From DATJGR01 sp963735085 (GTDB lineage Bacteria; Pseudomonadota; Gammaproteobacteria; Pseudomonadales; Azotimanducaceae): a DNA stretch of 64,000 bases. Positions 58,033-64,000 of this stretch are shown piece after piece. The notes below the pieces were generated by a model. It worked only from the letters and a program-made list of their open reading frames with translations. It was not told where the DNA came from and ran no database searches. The DNA is taken from NCBI GenBank assembly GCA_963735085.1, contig CAVTJP010000005.1, forward strand, positions 1,860,001-1,924,000. Reading direction: 5' to 3'. The stretch's first letter is position 1, and each line of letters starts with the position of its first letter. The translations under genes were made by a program, and so were the position numbers.

Positions 58033-58806
58033 ATGATCCGATTGATTTTCTTGCTGCGTCGCAAGCCGGCCTCATCATTGGCGGAATTTCAACGTTATTG
58101 GCGCGAGGAGCACGGCCCGCTCGTCGCAAGTCACGCTCAGCACATCGGTACCATGCGCTACGTACAGGTGCATCGCATCGACGATCCGTCAAACGAGCGC
58201 ATGGCAACCGCACGCGGCGGCATGGAACCCCCGTACGACGGCGTCGCGGAGTTGTGGTGGGACTCCGAGCAAGCGATTACCGATGCGCTGTCGACGCAAG
58301 CCGGTGCCGCCGCCGCTGCTGCGCTGCTTGAAGACGAACAACGGTTCATCGACTTACCCAACTCCCCGCTGTGGTTGGCGCATGAGTACCCGCAGGTCAA
58401 CCCGACACCGGAAAACATCCTCGCGCGCCCACACAGCGGCATCGTGAAGTTGTATTTTCCGTTGCGCGCTCGCGCGGAACTCACCGAAGAGGCGGCGCAA
58501 CGCTACTGGCGGACGAGTCACGGTCCGCTTATCCGCTCGCAGGCGGGCGCCGCTGGCATCCTGCGCTATCAGCAGGTGCATCGTTTCGAAAATCCGCTGG
58601 AAGCGGAACTGCGCGCGTCGCGCGGTACGACGGTGGCGCCTTACACCGGCCACGCGGAAGTGTGGTTCGATCGCGGCGTTCAGCGGTCTGGACCGGAGGC
58701 TGCGGCGTCCGGCGCGCGCGCCATTGAGGACGAAAGCAAGTTCATCGACTTCAAACGTTCGTGCATGTGGCTCGGCAAGGAGCACGTGTTCATCGACCGG
58801 ATGTGA
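58033..58806 (+). CDS. Tandem EthD-domain protein
   Basis: A 257-residue protein made of two EthD (dimeric alpha/beta barrel) repeats. Repeat 1: IRLIFLLRRKPASSLAEFQR, YWREEHGPLVASHAQHIGTM, RYVQVHRIDDPS. Repeat 2: GIVKLYFPLRARAELTEEAA, QRYWRTSHGPLIRSQAGAAG, ILRYQQVHRFENPL. Each repeat keeps the YWR..HGPL motif with its histidine. EthD proteins occur in ether (ETBE) degradation and as polyketide cyclase-like catalysts; a fused pair forms an intramolecular barrel. A GGAGAG ribosome site precedes the ATG. Confidence 0.87.
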   Translation: MIRLIFLLRRKPASSLAEFQRYWREEHGPLVASHAQHIGTMRYVQVHRIDDPSNERMATARGGMEPPYDGVAELWWDSEQAITDALSTQAGAAAAAALLEDEQRFIDLPNSPLWLAHEYPQVNPTPENILARPHSGIVKLYFPLRARAELTEEAAQRYWRTSHGPLIRSQAGAAGILRYQQVHRFENPLEAELRASRGTTVAPYTGHAEVWFDRGVQRSGPEAAASGARAIEDESKFIDFKRSCMWLGKEHVFIDRM

Positions 58807-58841
58807 GCGCGGCGTTGCGTCGTGGTAGCCGGTGCGATTGA

Positions 58842-59585
58842 TCACTCGTAGTCGGCGAAGTCGTATCGTAGTTCGAGTGCTAAACGCTTCTCGAGGTTCG
58901 CGACACCGAAGCGGTTGCGTCCAGCGCGCGCACCGACGATGTTCAGGATCTCGAATTTGTTCGGGTCGGGTGTCGCGTTCAGCGCGGACGCGCATGCAGC
59001 GACCACATCTTCGAGCGCGACCCATCCACCGCGACAGTAGTCGAGTTCAGTCAGTGGCGTCATTCCATCGAGATCGGTTTCGTTGGCTCCGCAAACGATA
59101 TGACCGAACCGCAAGCACAGGACAGGCAGCCCGTGTGCGTGGAAATCGCGTGCGACGACTTCCTGGACTGTTTTGGTGAGATCGTAGACGTGGTCGGAGC
59201 TGTCCGATGTTCGAAGCAAGAAGCCGTCGTCCAGAGGGTCGGCTTCAAGATGCACCGGCGCTGAACTCGCAACTATCGCCGTGTGAAACCGAGCCTTCTC
59301 GGCCGCCGAGAGGAATGCATACGCCCCCAAGACGTTGACCGACATGATGTCTTCGCCCGAGGAGTCGCCAGCCAACGCAGCCAGGTGAATTCCGGCGTCG
59401 CAGCCTGCCGCCGCCTCGTGCACGGCGGCAAAGTGCCTGACGTCTCCCAGTACAAAATGGACGCGGGCGGGTAAATCAGCTGTTTGCTTGACGTCGAACA
59501 CGACGACGTTGTGTCCTGCTTCGAGAAGCGTTTTGCAGAGAGCGCGCCCGAGTTCGCTGCATCCACCGGTTATCAGATATTTGAT
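58842..59585 (-). CDS. NAD-dependent epimerase/dehydratase (extended SDR) with no normal start codon
   Basis: An extended SDR of about 247 residues. The Rossmann start KYLITGGCSELGRALCKTLL lies upstream of the first ATG/GTG, so the frame must begin earlier. In that frame the codon in the expected Met position (59585) is ATC (gcga-ATC-aaatat), preceded at about 9 bp by GGAG; no ATG, GTG or TTG is available. Later parts are normal: IHLAALAGDSSGEDIMSVNV, catalytic YDLTK in SSDHVYDLTKTVQEVV and GGWVALEDVVAACASALNA. Either ATC serves as a rare start or a mutation has crippled it. Substrate probably a nucleotide sugar or hydroxysteroid-like compound. Confidence 0.75.
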   Translation of the reverse strand: MKYLITGGCSELGRALCKTLLEAGHNVVVFDVKQTADLPARVHFVLGDVRHFAAVHEAAAGCDAGIHLAALAGDSSGEDIMSVNVLGAYAFLSAAEKARFHTAIVASSAPVHLEADPLDDGFLLRTSDSSDHVYDLTKTVQEVVARDFHAHGLPVLCLRFGHIVCGANETDLDGMTPLTELDYCRGGWVALEDVVAACASALNATPDPNKFEILNIVGARAGRNRFGVANLEKRLALELRYDFADYE

Positions 59586-59643
59586 TCGCGCCGCTCCGTC
59601 GGAAACGTTGAGATGCGTTACCGCATCCAGTGAGCCGCCACCA

Positions 59644-60084
59644 TCAGGCGATTGTTTTTGAGTGAGATGCGTTTCTTCCGCAGAGGATCACGCGGTATCC
59701 GAGTCTGGAATAAAAGTTCGCCGCATCGACTGTGTCGGTGAAAAGGTGCAACTCGCGGAACGAGCGTCGTGCCGTAGCTTCGATTGCGTCCATTAGAGCG
59801 ACCCCGATTCCCTTCCCGCGGTCCGCTGGATCGACATAGACCCGACGCACCCGGCCTACGGTTCCGTCGGCGGCATAGGGGTCTCTGTTCAAACCGCCGA
59901 CACCGACGAGCTTGCCTTCGTTCCGCGCCTCGAAGAACGCTTCGCCGGGGGCGGAAAACGTATTCGCTGCGGAGTTGAAATCGACGATCAGTCGATCGAT
60001 GAAACGAAATCCTTCTGAACGGGCGCGGTCTGCCAACTCGGCGAAGTCGTTGGGGAGAAGGTTCACCCCAGAGACGGTGATCAT
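59644..60084 (-). CDS. GNAT-family N-acetyltransferase
   Basis: A 146-residue GNAT: FFEARNEGKLVGVGGLNRDP, GRVRRVYVDPADRGKGIGVA (acetyl-CoA loop R-G-K-G-I-G), LMDAIEATARRSFRELHLFT and VDAANFYSRLGYRVILCGRN. It acetylates an unknown amine. I start it at 60084 (MITVSGVN); the long frame upstream to 60345 runs through the inverted repeat and SOS box and is not coding. The epimerase gene begins 58 bp downstream on the same strand. Confidence 0.85.
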   Translation of the reverse strand: MITVSGVNLLPNDFAELADRARSEGFRFIDRLIVDFNSAANTFSAPGEAFFEARNEGKLVGVGGLNRDPYAADGTVGRVRRVYVDPADRGKGIGVALMDAIEATARRSFRELHLFTDTVDAANFYSRLGYRVILCGRNASHSKTIA

Positions 60085-60129
60085 GTCTGCCCTCTTTTTG
60101 ATGTGCTTGATGGTAGAGATGGAGGCGTG

Positions 60130-60184
60130 GACGTGTCCACCAGCGGCGCTGGCTTGTTTGGGCCTCACCGCCGGTGGACACGTC
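60130..60184. repeat. Inverted repeat between GNAT and HNH genes
   Basis: GACGTGTCCACC at 60130-60141 is matched by its exact complement GGTGGACACGTC at 60173-60184, with a 31-bp interior that extends the stem imperfectly (CAGCGGCG against CGCCG). It lies in the 202-bp space between the divergent GNAT and HNH genes, near the GNAT promoter. It may be a small repeat element or a transcription signal. Confidence 0.6.
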
Positions 60185-60251
60185 GATGAACGTTGCACTT
60201 CACGCCCCTTAATCTGAGTGTTAGTGGTGGCGTTCGTCGGTTGATTTGTTA

Positions 60252-60271
60252 TACTGTATGCCCATCCAGTA
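60252..60271. promoter_or_regulatory. LexA (SOS) box upstream of HNH gene
   Basis: TACTGTATGCCCATCCAGTA matches the gammaproteobacterial LexA consensus TACTG-N10-CAGTA exactly at both conserved ends, within a perfect 8-bp inverted repeat (TTATACTG at 60249, CAGTATAA at 60267). It sits 15 bp before the ATG at 60287, where LexA would block transcription until DNA damage. Confidence 0.78.
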
Positions 60272-60286
60272 TAAGCGGCGCCACCC

Positions 60287-61445
60287 ATGTGTACCCCATC
60301 ATTGGCCGCCGAAATCGTTGCTCTATGCAGCGAAATGCAGCGCACCGAATATCGGCTGCTCGAACTGATCCGTGAACTCGATGCCGAGCGCCCGTGGCGT
60401 CATGAGGCACTGCCCAGCTGTGCGCATTGGCTGAACGCACACTGCGGTATCGATCTGGTGACCGCACGGGAGAAGGTCCGTATCGCTCATGCGTTACCGG
60501 ATCTGCCGGCGATCCGGGCGGCGTTTCGCGATGGCGAACTGAGCTATTCGAAGGTTCGTGCGATCACCCGGGTGGACCGTGAAGGCAATGCGCCAGGCGG
60601 AACGTCTGAAGCAAGCCGGTACCGCATACGGTGCCTACCGTCACCGTCACTTCACCTGTCATACCGACGAAGCCGGTATGTTGGTGTTCGAAGGCCGTCT
60701 ACCGGCTGAACAAGGTGCCTTGCTGTTACAGGCGCTGGATCGGGCGATGGACTGGTTGTTCCGCGGTCAGCCGCACCGAGAGCGGGTACGGCATGATGAG
60801 GCCGTCGTCGAGGATATGCCGCAACCCGTGCGGCGTGCCGATGCACTGGCGATCCTTGCGGAGCGGTTTCTATCGGAACCACCGGTGGCGGAGGAGGGGC
60901 TGAATACGGCCGACCGCTTCCAGGTGACGGTACACGCTTCCGCGGAAGCGTTACCGGAGTTCGGGGAGGTCGATCCCGATGATCCGCCGCAGATCGAGGA
61001 CGGCGCAGTCGTGGCGACCGAAACCGTCCGCCGCATTGCGTGCGACAGTGCGGTGGTACGGATTCTGACGAGCGGGGATGGCGAAGTGCTCGATGTCGGG
61101 CGCAAGACCCGGGTGATTCCACCGGCGATTCGGCGTGCGCTGAAGCATCGTGACCGGGGTTGTCGTTTTCCGGGCTGTTGCAACACCCGCTTCGTCGATG
61201 GCCATCACATCACCCATTGGGCCGATGGCGGTGCGACGCGGCTCGATAACCTTCTACTCTTGTGCCGTCATCACCACCGGCTGCTGCACGAAGGCGGTTA
61301 CTACGTCGTGAAGGATGGACCGCACTTCATTTTCTGTCGCGGCGACGGCGAGTTGATCACGCCACGTAACGAGACGCCGCTCGCCGCGCTGGTTGAACGC
61401 GCGGCGCGCATCGGATCACGAATTCACCGTCAGCCGAGTGCCTGA
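60287..61445 (+). pseudogene. Broken DUF222/HNH endonuclease (13E12-type) gene
   Basis: The N-terminal DUF222 part is in one frame (60287-60585: RLLELIRELDAERPWRHEAL, PSCAHWLNAHCGIDLVTARE, FRDGELSYSKVRAITRV) and the remainder in the next (QAERLKQAGTAYGAYRHRHF, MLVFEGRLPAEQGALLLQAL) through the HNH nuclease CRFPGCCNTRFVDGHHITHW with LLLLCRHHHRLLHEGGYY. Between AITRV and AERLKQAG about 30 residues normally present (the TPENEQ...GTAAHVERLVR block) are missing, and one extra base shifts the frame near 60585. The HNH half is intact and could in principle be translated from an internal start, but the gene is otherwise dead. Controlled by the SOS box at 60252. Confidence 0.82.
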
Positions 61446-61798
61446 CTGAATCGTAGCCGATTGCCGAACGGGTCGGCGATCTCCATCACGTTGGCGTTCC
61501 ACGGTGCTTTTTCAATGCCTGGATTCGCATGACGATAACCTTTCGACGTGATCTCGCGATGATATTCGGAGAGTCCGTCCGCAACGCGCACGAACACGGT
61601 CGAACCGGGGCAGCAATCGCCGTGATGCTCGGTCAGGTGCAGCGTGCAGCCATTCCGCGTGACCTGCAGGTACGCCGGCGCGGCGTCGTCCAGGCGGTGT
61701 TCCCAATCGATCGAAAAGCCAAGAAAGGCGATGTAAAAATCCTTGGCCTTGTCCAGGTCGAAGATTCGCAACATCGGGATGGTCTGCTCAACGTTCAC
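61430..61798 (-). CDS. Glyoxalase/bleomycin-resistance-type VOC protein
   Basis: A 122-residue VOC protein: VEQTIPMLRIFDLDKAKDFY, IAFLGFSIDWEHRLDDAAPA, LQVTRNGCTLHLTEHHGDCC, STVFVRVADGLSEYHREITS and NVMEIADPFGNRLRFSQALG. The TLHLTEHHGD segment is typical of the bleomycin/phleomycin-binding branch, where the protein sequesters the drug instead of catalysing. It has a GC-rich 3' overlap of 16 bp with the convergent HNH pseudogene and lies 32 bp after aceK. Confidence 0.84.
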   Translation of the reverse strand: MNVEQTIPMLRIFDLDKAKDFYIAFLGFSIDWEHRLDDAAPAYLQVTRNGCTLHLTEHHGDCCPGSTVFVRVADGLSEYHREITSKGYRHANPGIEKAPWNANVMEIADPFGNRLRFSQALG

Positions 61799-61830
61799 AT
61801 AATGCTCCTGGCTTCAGCCGGGTTACCAAG

Positions 61831-63585
61831 CTAAGAATGCGCGTGCTGCAGATCGTCGCTGCGCGCGAATCGCTTCTTACGGCGGTATGGAAATACATCC
61901 ATCACCTCGCCGCTTTCGATCGATCGCTGCAAGCCCTGCCAGTATGCCGGGTCGAACAGCTCGCCGTGCATCTGCGCAAACAGCCTTTTGATGCCGGGGC
62001 GGCCGAATAGAAAGCGGCGGAATTCCTCCGGGAACACGTCGCGCGGACCCACGCTGTACCAGGTCTCGGCCGAGAACTCTTCTTCGATCGTGCGCGGTGT
62101 TGGCAGCACACGAAAGTTCACGTCGGTCAGGTAACAGATCTCGTCGTAGTCGTAGAACACCACGCGGCCGTGACGGGTTACACCGAAGTTCTTCAGCAGC
62201 ATGTCGCCGGGGAAGATGTTCGCGGCCGCCAGCTGTTTGATTGCGTTGCCGTACTCGTCGAGCACTTCGCGGAGCTGCTCGTCGGTCGCGGCTTCAATGT
62301 AGAGATTCAGTGGTGTCATCAGGCGTTCGGCATACAAGTGGGCAATGATGACGAGGTCGTCGGTCAGCGTCAGCGATGACGGTGCGACCGCCTGCAGTTC
62401 GTCGAGCAGTTCAGTCGAGAAGCGCGCGCGTGGCATCGCAAAGCGGACGAATTCCTGTGTATCGGCCATGCGGCCGACGCGATCGTGACTCTTGACGATG
62501 GAGTACTTCTCTTCGACCTGCTGGCGCGTGATGTCCTTCGGTGGCGCGAAGCGGTCTTTGATCACTTTGAAAACGGTCTGATACGACGGCAACGTGAATA
62601 CCGTCATCACCATGCCCTTCACGCCCGGGGCGATGACGAATTGATCCTTGGTGCGGGCGAGATGCGTCAGGAATCCGCGGTAGAACTCGGTCTTGCCGTG
62701 CTTGTGCATGCCGATCGCGGCATACAGCTCGGAGCGCTTCTTGCCGGGTAGCAGCGCGTTGAGGTATTCGATCAATGCGAAAGGGTGCGGTGCGTCGACC
62801 ATGAAGTACGAACGGGTAAAGCTGAACACCACCGACAACTCGTCTTCGTCGCATATCAACGTATCGACGTACAGCTTGCCTGCTTCGTCGATCAGAATCG
62901 GCAGCACCACGGGCCAACTGTTGCCCGAATAACGAAGCGTCCCGACGAGATAGGCACCTTTGTTGCGGTAAAAGACCGACTCGAGAATCTCCACGTCGAG
63001 GCCGGCGGGGCGGCGGATTTCCGGACGCGCTTCCGCTAACGAGCGCAGTATGTTGCGCACGTCCCGGTCGATGTCCTGCCACGGCAGGTCGAAATCGAGG
63101 TCGCGCAGAATCTGTGTGACCGTCGCGACCATATCGCGATGCATCGGATAGGTGCGATAGATCGGCCGGCTCGGTCTGACCGGTGGTTCGACGCACTCGC
63201 TCCAGATGAACGACTGTGTCTCGTCGATACCGGCATCGGGGGCGAGGCGCCGATGGATCGAATTGAAGTACGTTTCGGCGAGTTCGAATTCTGGCAGCGG
63301 CACGATCAGCCTGGCGTACGCGCCTTTGATCGCGCGGGATAACGCGGGTGTCAATGGTGCGCCGTTGAGCCGCGAAACGATTTCGGCTTGCAGCTCGCCA
63401 ACGAATTCCTTGTAGATCGCGAGTCGTCTGGCACTGGCGATTTGCACTTCAACCCAGGCGGCGCGTTCGAATCGGGTTTTCGCTGCCAGCGTGATATCGC
63501 GAAAGCTCGCCCGATAGGCGCGAAAGTTCGCCAGGATCAGGTTCGCGAGGTCTGCTGGGTCGACGTCGGGTGACGCCGGTATCAT
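61831..63585 (-). CDS. aceK: Isocitrate dehydrogenase kinase/phosphatase
   Basis: A 584-residue AceK (usual length 570-610). Diagnostic segments: NILANFRAYRASFRDIT-type start (LILANFRAYRASFRDITLAA), the regulatory domain with FIWSECVEPPVRPSRPIYRT, and the kinase domain nucleotide-binding loop APGVKGMVMTVFTLPSYQTV followed by FKVIKDRFAPPKDITRQQVE, KYSIVKSHDRVGRMADTQEF, ANIFPGDMLLKNFGVTRHGR and VVFYDYDEICYLTDVNFRVL. It phosphorylates isocitrate dehydrogenase to divert carbon into the glyoxylate bypass during growth on acetate or fatty acids. No aceA/aceB is adjacent here. It starts at 63585 (MIPASPDV), overlapping the upstream membrane gene as ATGA. Confidence 0.96.
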   Translation of the reverse strand: MIPASPDVDPADLANLILANFRAYRASFRDITLAAKTRFERAAWVEVQIASARRLAIYKEFVGELQAEIVSRLNGAPLTPALSRAIKGAYARLIVPLPEFELAETYFNSIHRRLAPDAGIDETQSFIWSECVEPPVRPSRPIYRTYPMHRDMVATVTQILRDLDFDLPWQDIDRDVRNILRSLAEARPEIRRPAGLDVEILESVFYRNKGAYLVGTLRYSGNSWPVVLPILIDEAGKLYVDTLICDEDELSVVFSFTRSYFMVDAPHPFALIEYLNALLPGKKRSELYAAIGMHKHGKTEFYRGFLTHLARTKDQFVIAPGVKGMVMTVFTLPSYQTVFKVIKDRFAPPKDITRQQVEEKYSIVKSHDRVGRMADTQEFVRFAMPRARFSTELLDELQAVAPSSLTLTDDLVIIAHLYAERLMTPLNLYIEAATDEQLREVLDEYGNAIKQLAAANIFPGDMLLKNFGVTRHGRVVFYDYDEICYLTDVNFRVLPTPRTIEEEFSAETWYSVGPRDVFPEEFRRFLFGRPGIKRLFAQMHGELFDPAYWQGLQRSIESGEVMDVFPYRRKKRFARSDDLQHAHS

Positions 63586-64000
63586 TGACCGATCTGCGCC
63601 AGCGAGCCCGCGAGCATCGACATCACGACGAGTCCGATCAGTACCAGATAAGGCACTTGACCGTTGACGCCACCGTGCGCTTCGAGATAACGATTCTGCG
63701 ATTCGAGCTGACCGGGAAACTTCATGCGCGCCCGCTCGATTTCGTGCCTCGCCCATCGGTAATAGATCCCGTTCGCGTGCAACGGTAACCAGACGAAGCC
63801 GAAGCCCATCACGGCAATTGCGAGTAACGGCCGTCCGCTCCCCGGTAGCGCGGCATCGATCAGCGCCGCGATGATTGCAGCGAGGTACGGTATGCCGAAT
63901 ACGATCAGTGCGAAGCGATACTGCTTGCGGTACAGCAGCCAGAACAGGCCGATCACGAACACCGGCCAATGCCATGAAATCGGCGGATAGCCGCGACTGT
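63582..64000 (-). CDS. DUF2628-like membrane protein, 5' end cut by window
   Basis: The C-terminal 139 codons of a membrane protein; the frame is open to the right edge. It resembles DUF2628 proteins: PPISWHWPVFVIGLFWLLYR (near the window edge), then KQYRFALIVFGIPYLAAIIA, PLLAIAVMGFGFVWLPLHAN, IYYRWARHEIERARMKFPGQ and a final helix VPYLVLIGLVVMSMLAGSLA. The in-frame GTG at 63962 is inside the domain, so the real start is beyond the window. ATGA overlap with aceK links their translation. Confidence 0.65.
   Translation of the reverse strand, partial: SRGYPPISWHWPVFVIGLFWLLYRKQYRFALIVFGIPYLAAIIAALIDAALPGSGRPLLAIAVMGFGFVWLPLHANGIYYRWARHEIERARMKFPGQLESQNRYLEAHGGVNGQVPYLVLIGLVVMSMLAGSLAQIGQ

Noticed and set aside
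60287..60709. Separate small DUF222 gene followed by a second HNH gene
   Set aside because: The two frames are consecutive parts of one family protein with a deletion and a frameshift, so they are reported as a single pseudogene.
1..64000. rRNA, tRNA, CRISPR, integrase, attachment site and riboswitch signals
   Set aside because: None was recognised by reading; short RNA genes could escape, so a covariance-model scan would be the deciding test.

Overview
The window is a gene-dense, GC-rich stretch (third codon positions strongly G/C) of a bacterial chromosome. It carries about 76 recognisable coding sequences, three broken-gene loci, and no rRNA, tRNA, CRISPR array, phage module or intact transposase that I can see. 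The gene set (AceK, SbmA, a DUF2970 membrane protein, SpeA/AguA/AguB polyamine genes, a GlyGly-CTERM protease, a LexA box of the CTG-N10-CAG type) points to a gammaproteobacterium. Paired acyl-CoA dehydrogenases, a CaiB-type CoA transferase, a P450, a type B carboxylesterase and several SDR/VOC proteins recall lipid- and steroid-degrading lineages such as Nevskiales or Steroidobacterales, but that placement is inference.

Layout. 1-7 kb: a cut methyltransferase, a PPOX flavoprotein, a divergent HxlR/carboxymuconolactone-decarboxylase pair with a clear operator, a GFA protein, a DUF6614 protein, a CoA transferase and a quinone-reductase-like MDR. 5.5-8.8 kb (minus): SIS protein, P450, FAD amine oxidase. 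9-12.6 kb (plus): GH20 hexosaminidase, an N-acetylhexosamine-1-kinase-like protein and a VOC protein, making a small amino-sugar salvage unit with the SIS protein opposite. 12.6-13.2 kb: two gene fragments meeting head to head. 13.2-15.9 kb (minus): a five-gene run with a phytanoyl-CoA dioxygenase (PhyH) and DUF2970. 16-20.5 kb (plus): lacZ, a second PhyH and a TonB_C lipoprotein, coupled by stop/start overlaps.

20.5-32 kb mixes an SMP-30-like lipoprotein, a serine hydrolase with a thioesterase, a REP-like repeat block, a nitroreductase/O-methyltransferase/amidase run, VanZ, DUF924, a CDP-alcohol phosphatidyltransferase, a PfkB kinase and nadE. 31.9-37.4 kb is acyl-CoA/ester metabolism: two acyl-CoA dehydrogenases, a methyltransferase, an SDR and a carboxylesterase behind a perfect 21-bp operator. 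38.3-45.2 kb: SbmA/BacA transporter, then a long minus-strand run (two VOC proteins, ABM, lipocalin-like, GST) ending in a small lipoprotein and a subtilase. The lipoprotein looks like a detached copy of the subtilase prodomain.

45.4-50.4 kb is a polyamine locus: aguA, a deoxyhypusine-synthase-like gene, speA and aguB. It encodes arginine to agmatine to N-carbamoylputrescine to putrescine, with the DHS-like enzyme as the probable next step. 50.4-64 kb: housekeeping and small conserved genes, including a nine-gene minus-strand run that ends at a perfect 15-bp hairpin, a GNAT gene followed by an epimerase that lacks a normal start codon, an SOS-box-controlled DUF222/HNH gene that is now broken, and aceK with a truncated membrane-protein gene at the right edge.
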